A stretch of 34,625 nt of DNA. Origin: Micromonospora deserti. Its GTDB lineage: Bacteria > Actinomycetota > Actinomycetes > Mycobacteriales > Micromonosporaceae. The position numbers and the translations under genes were made by a program. Of the stretch, positions 7,806-16,045 are shown in pieces (within the stretch, counting starts at the first letter, position 1; each line of letters begins with the position of its first letter). The notes under the pieces are model-generated. The model was not told where the DNA came from. It did no database searches and saw nothing but the letters and a program-made list of their open reading frames with translations. The DNA lies in contig NZ_POUB01000036.1 of NCBI RefSeq assembly GCF_003236335.1, forward strand, positions 1 through 34,625. Reading direction: 5' to 3'.

Positions 7806-8294
7806 ATGATTACAGGGCACGACACGGTCTTCGTGACCGGCGCACCCGTCGATGCCGGCATCCGGGCGATGCTGGATGTTCTTCATCGCCGATGGCCCAA
7901 GATGCTGGTTGCGGTGAGCGGGGTTGCCGACGGCGTGTTCCTGCCCTGGCTGACGGCGCGTAGCGACGTACCGGCTGGCGCCGGCGAGGTGCTCGTCGCG
8001 CGTGACGCTCAAATGGAGCAGCGTTGGGATGAGGTCGGCTACTCGCTCATGGAGTACGACGAGGGACCATTCGCGGTGCTCTACCAACCAGCCGGTCGAA
8101 CCGCGGTCGAGATCCGAGTCGACGAGGACCCATATGGCCGGTCCGGACCCGGATTCGAACCACACTCGGCGACGTTGGTCACTGCCGGCCTGTCACTCGT
8201 CACGGTGGTGACGCCGGACCTCGAAAGCCGGTTCAGCCGTCAGATCCTCGATGCGCTCAGGCAAGCGCTGATCAGCCAGACCCGTCATACCTGA
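7806..8294 (+). CDS. Hypothetical protein, 162 residues
   Basis: The ATG at 7806 is preceded by GGGGGAG at a good distance; an adjacent in-frame GTG at 7803 is an equal alternative. The frame is open much further upstream, but that part overlaps the PucR gene and the MarR duplicate and is not believable. The product is soluble and acidic, with no signal peptide or membrane segment. Its beginning is VFVTGAPVDAGIRAMLDVLH, and a middle portion contains YDEGPFAVLYQ and EIRVDEDPYGRSGPG. I do not recognise a family. The size and the alternation of short strands and helices would suit a small immunity- or binding-type protein, but this is speculation. The gene converges on the secreted-protein gene across a shared terminator. 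Confidence 0.7.
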   Translation: MITGHDTVFVTGAPVDAGIRAMLDVLHRRWPKMLVAVSGVADGVFLPWLTARSDVPAGAGEVLVARDAQMEQRWDEVGYSLMEYDEGPFAVLYQPAGRTAVEIRVDEDPYGRSGPGFEPHSATLVTAGLSLVTVVTPDLESRFSRQILDALRQALISQTRHT

Positions 8295-8335
8295 TGGCTC
8301 GCACCCGCGAGGCGGGACATCCCGGGTCAACACAA

Positions 8336-8375
8336 CCGTTGGGCGGGAGGCCCTCAGTGGCCGCCCGCCCAACGG
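8336..8375. terminator. Bidirectional hairpin terminator between convergent genes
   Basis: CCGTTGGGCGGG (8336-8347) pairs perfectly with CCCGCCCAACGG (8364-8375). The stem continues past one A/G mismatch with GGCC/GGCC, leaving a 6-base loop at 8353-8358. It lies between the stop at 8294 on the plus strand and the stop at 8382 on the minus strand. No U-tract is present, as is usual in actinomycetes. Confidence 0.8.
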
Positions 8376-8381
8376 TGTCGT

Positions 8382-10130
8382 TCAGCAGTGGGGGAGGCGG
8401 AAGCTGGCGATGCGGGTCTGCCAGCCGTTGCCAGCGGGTGCCTGGGCGGCGCCGGCTTGCGTGTAGTACTCGTTGACGTACCAGAAGGTGCAGTCGTCGA
8501 CGGGATCGACGTTCAGCGAGGTGTAGTCGCCCCAGCGGGAGTTGAGGCTGGTCTGTGCGGCGGTGCCGGTGACGATGGTGGCCTCACCGAGGGTGAACTG
8601 GCCGCGTCGGTCGCCGGCGAGGCGGCCGGTGTAGCGGATACCAGGGTAGACGTCGGTGCCGTTGACGACACTGTAGCCGAGGGCGATGTTGCCCTTGCGG
8701 TCCTGAGCGATGCTGCCCATCCACCGGTTGACGGTGTCGTCGGGGGCGAAGGTTCCCTCCTGGTGGATGCGGTAGTCGCCGCGGCGGTCACGGCGCAGTT
8801 CCCACCAGCGGATGCCGGCCTGCCCGGGTCGGGCCTCGACGGACTGATTGGTGACCATCGCCTCGTAGGAGCCGAAGTCGCGGTAAGCGAGCCGCCAGGT
8901 GGGCCGCTGCCGGTAGGAGAGTACGTCCAGGTATTGGGCGGGGTCGGTGATCCCGGGCTGGGGCAGGCAGTCACGGGCGGTCGGCTGGCAGGGGAAGACG
9001 GAGTCGTATCCTGCGGTCGGCAGTTGCGCCTTGAGTCCGATCGAGGCGGTGGGGACCGCGTTCCAGGTGACGTTGAACTCCCAGACGTTGACGGCGTCGA
9101 AGGTGGCGCCGTAGGCCGCGCCGTCGTCCTGGGTGCCGACTATCGGGGCGGGGGAGCCGGCCCGGGGCGACCGGGGCCCGTCACCGTCGGCGGGGAGGAG
9201 GCCGTCGCCGATGAGGTTGAGCGGGACACGTCCCTCCTGCAGCAGGAAGCTCACCGCCCGGGCGTGCGGGTCTCCGGCGATCATCCGGTCGCGTTCCAGG
9301 CCGTAGACCCCGATGCCGTAGATCGACGGGTCGACGGTGCCGAACTCGCGGGTGGTGATCAGGTAGGAGTCGTCCCACACTCCGTACTTCGGGTAGTCCG
9401 GGAAGTTGTAGCCGGTGCTGAAGGCGTACCGGTAGTAGGAGCCGGTCGGGTCGCCGGTGGTGGAGATGGCGACGCAGTTGTAGAAGAGGTTGGCCGGCTC
9501 GTTCGGGTAGCCCACGCCGCGGGTGGTGAACTGGGTGAGGATCCACCGATCAGCCCGCTGGTCGTAGAGGACGATTGGATCGCCGGAGTGTTCGGCGCAC
9601 TCGTCCACGGCAAAGCCCGTCCACAGGTCCCCGAGCGCGAGGGGACCGAGCAGCAGATGGCCGGTCTTGGAGTAGACGCCGAAGACGAGGTTGACCATCT
9701 CGACGTAGTGGTTCGGGCCGACGTCGCCGACCGGGTCGGGCGGGTTGACCCGGCCGCCGAGGACGGTGAAGTTGTCCTGGTTGCTCAGGCCCTCGAAGTT
9801 CGCCGTGATCGCGCCGATCGTGGGCGCTGGCTTCCTGGACTGGACCGCCTCGTCGGGGCTGTGGCCGCGGTCGGTCAGCCGCGGGCCGCGCTCCTCGGGC
9901 AGTTGGAGCGGCGTGATCGCCGCCGAGCGAAGGACGGTGCCGGCGATGTCGCGCAGGGGCGCGGTGACGTCGAAGCCGGCGGCACGGGTGAAGGTCGGCT
10001 TGTCGAGCGTGGACGCCGGTTCCGGCTGCGCCTGGGCGGTGTGGGTGGGCGTGAGCAGGCCGGCCAGGAGTACGCCGACTCCCAGGGCCGCGAAACGTCG
10101 GATCCGTCGTCGTTGACTACCGTCGATCAC
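8382..10130 (-). CDS. Large secreted protein of unknown function
   Basis: Start is GTG 10130-10128, with GGAGGA 3 bases upstream; a GTG 21 bases earlier is in frame but overlaps this binding site. The 582-residue product has an Arg-rich n-region (RRRIRRF), a hydrophobic core (ALGVGVLLAGLL) and an AxA cleavage site (TAQA), so it should be exported. The mature part has motifs reminiscent of a beta-propeller or sialidase-like fold: NPPDPVGDVGPNHYVEMVN, GDPIVLYDQRADRWILTQF and NRWMGSIAQDRKGNIALGY, with repeated W/Y/G/D-rich strands. Cysteines occur in well-spaced pairs, including one at the C-terminus. I cannot assign an enzyme activity. It is probably monocistronic, ending at the hairpin at 8336-8375. 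Confidence 0.85.
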   Translation of the reverse strand: MIDGSQRRRIRRFAALGVGVLLAGLLTPTHTAQAQPEPASTLDKPTFTRAAGFDVTAPLRDIAGTVLRSAAITPLQLPEERGPRLTDRGHSPDEAVQSRKPAPTIGAITANFEGLSNQDNFTVLGGRVNPPDPVGDVGPNHYVEMVNLVFGVYSKTGHLLLGPLALGDLWTGFAVDECAEHSGDPIVLYDQRADRWILTQFTTRGVGYPNEPANLFYNCVAISTTGDPTGSYYRYAFSTGYNFPDYPKYGVWDDSYLITTREFGTVDPSIYGIGVYGLERDRMIAGDPHARAVSFLLQEGRVPLNLIGDGLLPADGDGPRSPRAGSPAPIVGTQDDGAAYGATFDAVNVWEFNVTWNAVPTASIGLKAQLPTAGYDSVFPCQPTARDCLPQPGITDPAQYLDVLSYRQRPTWRLAYRDFGSYEAMVTNQSVEARPGQAGIRWWELRRDRRGDYRIHQEGTFAPDDTVNRWMGSIAQDRKGNIALGYSVVNGTDVYPGIRYTGRLAGDRRGQFTLGEATIVTGTAAQTSLNSRWGDYTSLNVDPVDDCTFWYVNEYYTQAGAAQAPAGNGWQTRIASFRLPHC

Positions 10131-10195
10131 GTGGTCCTCCCATCGATCCACTGTGGTAGATCACGGGGAAGACCTTATGGGGCGGTCGCCGTGAG

Positions 10196-10570
10196 TCAGC
10201 GGTGCGAATAGGGTCTGCAGCAGAGTGCGCGAAGTGACATTCCGCCGTCACCTTGGGTGATCGGCCGGCGCCGTGCACGGACAGGGCGTGATCGGTGCGA
10301 CAAGGGGTGCGGTGGGAGGCCGAGCCTACCGTGGGCCGTGGTGACCAGAGGGGCCACCACGGCCCAGTGAGCTCGAAGTCGTCGGAGGGTGGTTTCGGCG
10401 GTGACCTGCTCGGCTTGGACCTCGGCGATACATCGGCTGACGATGTTGGGGTCGGCGCCGCTGGCGAGGGCGGCGCGGTCGCGGACCAGTCGGGCGGCGC
10501 AGGCGGCTAAGGTCTCCCGCGCCGCCTTGATCGCCTGCTGGTCGGTGTCGTCATGCTGGGCGTCAGTCAT
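10196..10570 (-). pseudogene. C-terminal remnant of a large serine recombinase
   Basis: The 124-residue frame contains AIKAARETLAACAARLVRDR, then ALASGADPNIVSRCIAEVQA and TTLRRLRAHW. This pattern is common in the coiled-coil tail of actinobacterial large serine recombinases. The resolvase catalytic domain and zinc finger are absent, and an in-frame TGA lies just upstream of the ATG. The last ~40 residues are Arg/Pro-rich and look unrelated. It lies 21 bases after the MarR stop on the same strand. It could be expressed as a small protein, but I think it is a relic of an integrase. Confidence 0.55.
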
Positions 10571-10591
10571 TGCCTGGATGGTGGCGGTGAC

Positions 10592-11104
10592 TCATGCTGA
10601 TGAACGCTGTGTGGGTGGTCGATCGTCGGGATCGTCGTCGGCTTGAGGTTCTGCCAGCCTCCGGGCGATCTGTTCGATGGCGGCGAGGTCTTCGGGGGCG
10701 AGCCGGTCGATGAAGTGGCGTCGTACCGACTCGACGTGGGCCGGTGCGGCGTTCTCGAGAGCGTCCAGGCCTTGCGCGGTGAGCACGAGGAGACAGCCCC
10801 TGCCGTCGGTCGGATCCGGTGTGCGCTGCAGGAGACCGCGTGCTTCCATTCGGGTCGCGTGCCGGGACAGCCGGCTGCGTGACCAGCCCATCTTGTCGGC
10901 CTGTTCCCCCAGGGTGCTGGTGTGCGCGGGCCGCTCCGACAGCGTGCTCAGTACCTCGTAGTCGGGTTCGGAGAGGCCGATCGCGGCCAGGTCGCGCGCT
11001 GTGCCGGTCTGGACAGCGACCATGACGCGCAGGAAGGCCCGCCAGGCCCGCTCCTCGTCGGGGTTCAGCCAGCGCGCGGCCCCGGCCGACGGCTTTGTTG
11101 ACAT
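10592..11104 (-). CDS. MarR-family transcriptional regulator
   Basis: The 170-residue protein has the MarR winged helix-turn-helix. Helices follow LSEPDYEVLSTLSE, the recognition helix is near DKMGWSRSRLSRHATRMEAR (about residues 70-89), and the wing motif TPDPTDGRGCLLVLT comes next, with the conserved D-x-R. It forms dimers and normally represses a divergent gene until a small phenolic or oxidative ligand binds. Here the divergent gene is the FMN reductase/GNAT fusion, 31 bases away start to start. The ATG is at 11104-11102 with no ribosome binding site, so the mRNA may be leaderless. An inverted repeat covers both start codons. Part of this gene is duplicated at 7612-7792. Confidence 0.93.
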   Translation of the reverse strand: MSTKPSAGAARWLNPDEERAWRAFLRVMVAVQTGTARDLAAIGLSEPDYEVLSTLSERPAHTSTLGEQADKMGWSRSRLSRHATRMEARGLLQRTPDPTDGRGCLLVLTAQGLDALENAAPAHVESVRRHFIDRLAPEDLAAIEQIARRLAEPQADDDPDDRPPTQRSSA

Positions 11105-11149
11105 GTAATCAATCTAGCACCTAGGCTTCGTTTCCATGTCAACGAAACC
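11091..11149. promoter_or_regulatory. Inverted repeat spanning both divergent start codons
   Basis: GGCTTTGTTGACATG (11091-11105) and CATGTCAACGAAACC (11135-11149) are inverted copies matching at 13 of 15 bases, separated by 29 bases. Each arm contains the start codon and first five codons of one gene, so both proteins begin MSTKP. A dimer or tetramer bound here would block both transcripts, which suits a MarR operator. A CCTAGG palindrome lies inside at 11120-11125. Confidence 0.55.
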
Positions 11150-12212
11150 GCTTCGTGTCCTTGCTCTGATGTGCAGCACCCGCCCAGGCGCCCTCGGTCC
11201 CGTCGTCGGGCAGTGGCTGATCGACGCGGTCACCCCTCGGGCCGCAGATCTCGGCGTCGAGCTCGTACCGGTGGCCCTCGGCGATTTGAACCTGCCGTTC
11301 CTCGACGAGGAGGAACATCCGTCGTCGGGCGTCTACCGGCATGAGCACACCCGTCGGTGGAGCGCGATCGCCGACGCGGCGGATGGGTTCATCGCGGTCA
11401 CGCCGGAGTACAACTACGGGATGCCGGCGACTCTGAAGAACGCGCTGGACTACCTCAGCGGCGAGTGGGCGTGGAAGCCGATCGGCTTCGTCAGCTATGG
11501 CAACACGTCGGCGGGTACCCGATCCGTCCAGCACGCCAAACAGGTGGTGACCACGCTGCGCATGGTTCCGTTGGGTGCCACGGTCGCGATCCGCATCGGT
11601 GATTCGGTGGAGAAGGGGCGGCTGCGGCCGGACGGCGCCCGCGACGCGGCGGGTATCGCTCTGTTGGACGAGCTGGTCCGGGTCGCCCACGCCCTGCGGC
11701 CGATGCGCGAGCGCGCGCGAGCCGGAACCCTGTCCGGCCCCTTGCCAGGGTCCTACGCGAGGCGGCTGACCCCGGACGATGCTCCCGAGGTCACTGTGCT
11801 GCAGCGGTGCTGCTGGGTAGACGAGGCTGTGGTCAACGACACCACGGCCATACCGGCACTGCACGAGTCGCTGGAGGAGGTGCGTGAGTGGCTGGCGAGC
11901 TGGCACACCACGGGCATCTGGCTCGACGGCCGGCTGCTGGGTATGGTGCGGACCCGCCCCATCGAAACCGACTGGCACCTGGGTCGACTCGCCGTCGTGC
12001 CCGACCTGCGCGGCCGAGGTCTGGGCCGGTGGCTGTTGCGTACCGCCGAAGCCGCCGCCGGACCGGATTGCCGCCGCATCCTGCTGTTCACCGGCGCCAC
12101 AAGCCTGCGGAACATCGATCTCTACCAGCGCGAGGACTACCAGCCGGCGTCACTCGCCGGTCTTGACGGAACCATCTGCCTTGCCAAAGACATATCTGGT
12201 AAGCAGCGCTGA
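11136..12212 (+). CDS. Fusion: NADPH-dependent FMN reductase + GNAT acetyltransferase
   Basis: Residues 1 to about 190 form a flavodoxin-like NADPH:FMN reductase. The phosphate-binding loop is CSTRPGALG (13-21), and the flavin-contacting segment is PEYNYGMPATLKNALDYLS (90-108) followed by KPIGFVSYG. Residues about 205-350 form a GNAT fold with the acetyl-CoA loop VVPDLRGRGLGRWLLR; RGRGLG is at 292-297. The two parts read through without a stop, joined near TLSGPLPGSYARRLTPDDA. Reductases of this type reduce flavins, quinones or azo/nitro compounds, and GNAT enzymes acetylate amines, so a detoxification role is plausible: reduce a nitro or azo group to an amine, then acetylate it. MarR control fits that reading. 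The specific substrate is unknown. Confidence 0.88.
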   Translation: MSTKPLRVLALMCSTRPGALGPVVGQWLIDAVTPRAADLGVELVPVALGDLNLPFLDEEEHPSSGVYRHEHTRRWSAIADAADGFIAVTPEYNYGMPATLKNALDYLSGEWAWKPIGFVSYGNTSAGTRSVQHAKQVVTTLRMVPLGATVAIRIGDSVEKGRLRPDGARDAAGIALLDELVRVAHALRPMRERARAGTLSGPLPGSYARRLTPDDAPEVTVLQRCCWVDEAVVNDTTAIPALHESLEEVREWLASWHTTGIWLDGRLLGMVRTRPIETDWHLGRLAVVPDLRGRGLGRWLLRTAEAAAGPDCRRILLFTGATSLRNIDLYQREDYQPASLAGLDGTICLAKDISGKQR

Positions 12213-12272
12213 CTTGTATGCACATCTGCCTGTGGGGTTCCAAAACTCAGTCATGTCCGCTGGGCTGGTCTT

Positions 12273-13340
12273 TTACGCGGCTCGTTCGTGTTCGTTGATT
12301 AGCCCGCCGAGGACGGGCCGGCGTTTGATCCGTTCGTGGGCGAGGTCGATGGCGGGTCGGTCGGCACGTGGAGGCTGCAGCCGCAGTGCTCGATGCGGTC
12401 GTCGCTGGTTGTAGTGGCGGGCGTACAGGTCGAGGGTGCGGCGGAGGTGTTGCTCGCTGACGATGAGCATGCGGTCGGTGACCTCGCGGCGGACGGTTCC
12501 GATGAACCGTTCGGCGTAGGCGTTGGCTCGTGGGCTCTGTGGTGGGATCTTGCAGACGGTGATGCCGGCGTCGGCCAGGACGGTGTCGAAGGCGGTGGTG
12601 AACTGCCCTGCCCTGTCCCGGATCAGGAACCTGAATTGGTCGGCCCGCTCGCCGAGGTTCATGAGTAGGTTGCGGGCCTGCTGCACGGTCCACGGCCCGT
12701 CGGGGTTGGCGGTGACGCCGAGGATGTGTACGTACCGGTTGCCGATCTCCATCACGAAGAGCACGTACAGGCGCTGGAGGGTGAGCGCGCAGTCCACATG
12801 GAAGAAGTCGCAGGCGAGGATGGTCGATGCCTGGGTGTGGAGGAACCGGCGCCAGGTGGTGTGGTCCCGGCGTACCGGCGCTGGCGGTATGCCCAGATGT
12901 TTGAGGATCCGGCGGATCGTGGAGGCGCCGATTCGGTGCCCGAGGCCAAGCAGTTCGCCCTGGATGCGCTGGTATCCCCAGCTGGGATTGTCCCGGGCCA
13001 TCTGTTCAACGAGGCCGGCCACGACCGGGTCGATGGGTGGGCGGCCGGGTCGGTTCGGGTAGGTCCAGTGGCGGGCGACCAGACGTCGATGCCACCGCAG
13101 GACCGTCGCCGGGGTGACGAGCCGGTAACCCTTCAACGCACGGGGCAGAAGTCTGATCAGGGCGGCGAGCAGGGCTCGATCCGTCCAGTTCAGCCGCGGC
13201 TTCGGGTTCTGTCGGCGCAGGATCGCGTTCTCGTGACGTAAGACGAGGATCTCCACATCCTTGGCCGCGCTGGTTCTTGCGAGGAGGGCCAGCCAGCCGG
13301 TGATGCGACACAGCACGAGGTACAGCAGACGCTGCGACAC
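12273..13340 (-). mobile_element. IS3/IS481-like transposase (rve integrase core), apparently intact ORF
   Basis: The 355-residue protein has an N-terminal helix-turn-helix region (LVTPATVLRWHRRLVARHW, about 75-92), then PSWGYQRIQGEL and the rve catalytic core. Acidic residues are Asp178 (ACDFFHVD), Asp242 (LIRDRAGQF) and Glu277 (ANAYAERFIG), giving D-x34-E as expected for this superfamily. It ends RRPVLGGLINEHERAA. Start is GTG 13340, which aligns with the start of the related copy at 28340-29498. I could not find matching terminal inverted repeats, and its upstream edge runs straight into an ISL3 fragment, so the element may be truncated at that side. Confidence 0.88.
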
Positions 13341-13389
13341 AAATGCCGATCATTCCCGACACCGCAAACCATCACATCCGCCCAGCTCA

Positions 13390-13612
13390 CGGGCTACGGG
13401 CCCGGTTCTGGCACTCCACAGCCATCCCACATCTGGTCTCCTTCGCCAACGGACTGACCCGCGACCGCGACGCGGTCATCACCGGGCTGAGCCTGCCCTA
13501 CAGCTCCGGCCGGGTCGAAGGTGCCGTCAATAAGATCAAAATGTTGAAGCGGCAGATGTTCGGCCGAGCCAACACCGACCTACTACGCAAGAGAATCCTG
13601 CTCAAACCGTAG
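13390..13612 (+). pseudogene. ISL3-family transposase C-terminal fragment
   Basis: The plus-strand frame ending at TAG 13610-13612 contains FANGLTRDRDAVITGLSLPY, then SGRVEGAVNKIKMLKRQMFG and RANTDLLRKRILLKP. This is the standard closing region of IS204/IS1001/IS1096/IS1165 transposases, including the Glu of the DDE triad (VEG). Everything N-terminal to it is missing and the IS3-like element starts next to it, which suggests truncation by insertion or deletion. Confidence 0.85.
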
Positions 13613-13924
13613 GTCCCTTTCTGGCCCGGCCCCGCAAGATCCTTGCCAGAAACTGACCCTGGGGATCATCCGGAGGTGGAGGTCGTCGGGGCATGCATCT
13701 GGGGGTCGCCTCCCTTTCCGTTCTGCCAGGCAACCAAGGTGTGCGGATCGGCCTGTCGGTCTTCGCATACACGGCGGCTGGGCTGCTACGTCAAACCGCT
13801 CAAGTAGCGCGCAAGCTGCGCATTCAATTATTCGCCAATTGCTGTTAAATCGTCGTCCGGCATGGTGGCAGTCGAGGCGTGGCCTGATCCCTGGCTTCGC
13901 TACTGCAACGTGCAAGGAGGACTC
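13613..13924. other. Non-coding interval upstream of the protease gene
   Basis: The first ~70 bases are presumably the outer end of the ISL3 element. The part from about 13790 to 13860 is markedly AT-richer (CATTCAATTATTCGCCAATT) and is the likely promoter region for the protease, though no confident -35/-10 pair can be set. The AGGAGG ribosome binding site of the protease is at 13915-13920. Confidence 0.4.
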
Positions 13925-15208
13925 ATGAAGGTACGACTACTTGGCGCGGCTGTCGCCGGAATCCTGGGAACCGGTCTGCTTGCGACACCGTCGCAGGCGG
14001 CCGCCGGGATGCTTCCGGCCGAAGGAGGTGTGGCGAGCCCAGCCGGGCGAGCCGAGAGGATCGAGATGACAGCGCCCCCGGGTCTGAGCGAAGCGGAGCG
14101 TCAGGACCTGGAGACGCTAGCCCAGCGAACCGGTGAGCCGCTCGGTGCAATCCTTAAGCGCCAAGCTCACTCTGAGAGCATGAACCGAGCGCTGGCACGC
14201 CTCGACCAGGTTGCACCGGGCATCATCGCCGCAGCCGAACTCTGGGAAGACGGCACATACCGCGTCTATGTCAAAAGGGCTTCGCCACAGCAGATGGATG
14301 CGGCCCGAACCGGACTGGCTCACCTGCCGGTGACCATCGTTGGCGACCGTAGGTACAGCAACGCGGACCTCACCAAAGTCCTGCCGTCCCTCAGCCGGCT
14401 CCTGGATGCGGCGTCGCCCGAGGTCTACGAAGTCAGCTACGACGCAGCCAAGGACCACTTCGTCGCGACGGCCTCCGCTACCGCCGCGAAAGACATCCGT
14501 GGGGCATACCCGACACAGCGGGACGGGCTCGTCGACGTGGCCGGCATGCCCGTCGAACTCATCGTCAAGAACACCCCGCCGGACGCCACTCCCGAAACGA
14601 CAGTGGTCGGTGGTGCAGGCCTGAACATCAACGACGGCGGGGTCTTCCGACCTGCTTGCACCGGCGGGTTCACCGTACGCACAACGACAGCAGTGGGAAC
14701 GTTGACAGCGGGGCATTGCCCAAATTTTCTTTACTATGGAAGCGAAAGGATCCTGAGTTTCGCGGCTGAATGTGACCCCACTTCCAGCACTTGCGACAAT
14801 GGGGACATGCAATGGCATGCCACATCATCGATCGCACCACGCTTCCGAGCCGATAACGACGAATATCGCGACGTGGCCACGGTGGGATTCCCGGTGGTAG
14901 GCGACATAGCATGTCACTATGGGATCGGAACCGGCCATAAGGTCTGCGGCGCGGTGAGGCAGGTAAACACCTGCCTTAGGCTGCAGGAGCCCGAATTTGT
15001 GGCGACCAGACTGTGCAACGCAGCCACAATGAAAACCTACATTTCAACGCATGGCGACAGTGGAGGCCCGTGGTTCTATGGCAGCACAGCCTTGGGAATC
15101 CACCATGGCTCGTACCGGTACGCTGACGAGGATCAGAAGGTCTCCGCGTTCACGCAAACCGCCAATCTGCGATACATTCTCCCAGGCGTGAACATTGCCT
15201 ACAAGTGA
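13925..15208 (+). CDS. Secreted trypsin/streptogrisin-like serine protease (S1 fold)
   Basis: ATG 13925 follows AAGGAGG at ideal spacing; longer frames upstream lack a site. The 427-residue precursor has a signal peptide (MKVRLLGAAVAGILGTGLLA, cleavage near SQAAA), a propeptide of roughly 190 residues, and a chymotrypsin-fold domain. The catalytic triad is visible: His264 (TAGHC), probably Asp294 (NGDMQ) and Ser379 (HGDSGGP). Paired cysteines could form disulfides. It probably degrades extracellular protein after self-processing. The second half uses many A/T-ending codons (TTT CTT TAC TAT GGA AGC GAA AGG), unlike its neighbours, which suggests recent acquisition from a lower-GC source. It is flanked by IS scraps. 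Confidence 0.88.
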   Translation: MKVRLLGAAVAGILGTGLLATPSQAAAGMLPAEGGVASPAGRAERIEMTAPPGLSEAERQDLETLAQRTGEPLGAILKRQAHSESMNRALARLDQVAPGIIAAAELWEDGTYRVYVKRASPQQMDAARTGLAHLPVTIVGDRRYSNADLTKVLPSLSRLLDAASPEVYEVSYDAAKDHFVATASATAAKDIRGAYPTQRDGLVDVAGMPVELIVKNTPPDATPETTVVGGAGLNINDGGVFRPACTGGFTVRTTTAVGTLTAGHCPNFLYYGSERILSFAAECDPTSSTCDNGDMQWHATSSIAPRFRADNDEYRDVATVGFPVVGDIACHYGIGTGHKVCGAVRQVNTCLRLQEPEFVATRLCNAATMKTYISTHGDSGGPWFYGSTALGIHHGSYRYADEDQKVSAFTQTANLRYILPGVNIAYK

Positions 15209-15239
15209 ATCACGTCCGCAATCCCGCTCCGACGCGCAT

Positions 15240-15257
15240 CGGGTTCCAAGCAACCCG
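15240..15257 (+). terminator. Possible hairpin terminator after the protease gene
   Basis: CGGGTT (15240-15245) pairs with AACCCG (15252-15257) across a 6-base loop, 32 bases after the protease stop. The stem is short and no U-tract follows. Bases 15258-15505 contain no gene that I can support. Confidence 0.35.
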
Positions 15258-15505
15258 TCGAACGGGACTACCCGGATCTTTGTGTTGTGAGGCAGAGATC
15301 CCCTCTCATTTTCCGTGATGCACGGGTGAGATCTCTTCCAGTGCCGTGAAGTGTCGCAGCTCCATGAGCACTGGTAGGATATCATCCGCTTTTCCCGCCT
15401 CCGCGGAGGCCACTCAACCCCAAGTCCCGAGCACAGGGGCACCGGTCCATGGGTGTCGCTTCCTCCAGACACCTCCATACATCCCGAGGTGCGGCGAAAG
15501 GGGGG

Positions 15506-16045
15506 TCATCGAGTTTGACCGGTCTTGGAAGTCGCTCGATTGATTTGGTGTTTGCGGCGGGTGCTGGCGACCATGCATCGTAGCCGCTGGTTGTCGGGGT
15601 CGCGGAATCCATAAGCGTTCCTGGCCTCTAGTTTGGATACACGGTTGGTGGCGTCGCGGTCGGGCCGATAGTCCACCATCACCACGGCGCTGACTGGCGC
15701 ACCGGCGCTGACCGTCGCACCGAAAGCGTCGGCGAGGCGGTGGACCGGCACGATCAGGCGTGAGCCGACCGGACTCGGTCCGATGCCAACGTTTGTCCAC
15801 ATGCAAGGCCTCCCGTTGCGCCCAAACGGTGGCGAGTTCTGGAAAAAGCTCGACCATGGTGCCGCGAACACCGGCGGCCACCGGCAGTGCCTGGCTGGCC
15901 AAGGCTCCGTTTCCGGTACCGGTGACGAAGAGCTTGTCTTTGGCGATGAGGGCACCGAGAGCCGGCCTGGCATAACGGCTGTGTACTCGGACGGAGGCTG
16001 TATCGCAGCCTGGGCAGGCCGCGGACGGGGTGACCGTGTGCGCAT
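15506..16045 (-). mobile_element. Transposase remnants (ISL3-type zinc ribbon and a C-terminal scrap) inserted in the sugar-binding protein gene
   Basis: Just where the binding-protein sequence stops making sense, the same frame reads AACPGCDTASVRVHSRYARP (15963-16031 region). This is the CPxC..HSRY zinc ribbon at the N-terminus of ISL3-type transposases. Another frame ends at 15508-15506 with KLEARNAYGFRDPDNQRLR and a basic tail, which resembles a transposase C-terminus. Between them lie stretches from two frames that look like real protein (VTGTGNGALASQALPVAAGV; VGSRLIVPVHRLADAFGATV) but do not match ISL3. They could be part of a kinase of the HPr-kinase-like type, at low confidence. The whole looks like a pile-up of deletions. 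Confidence 0.6.

Noticed and set aside
8388..10211. A 607-codon plus-strand frame opposite the secreted-protein gene
   Set aside because: It is Gly/Val/Ala/Asp-rich with no motif, while the minus strand encodes a signal peptide and a structured protein.
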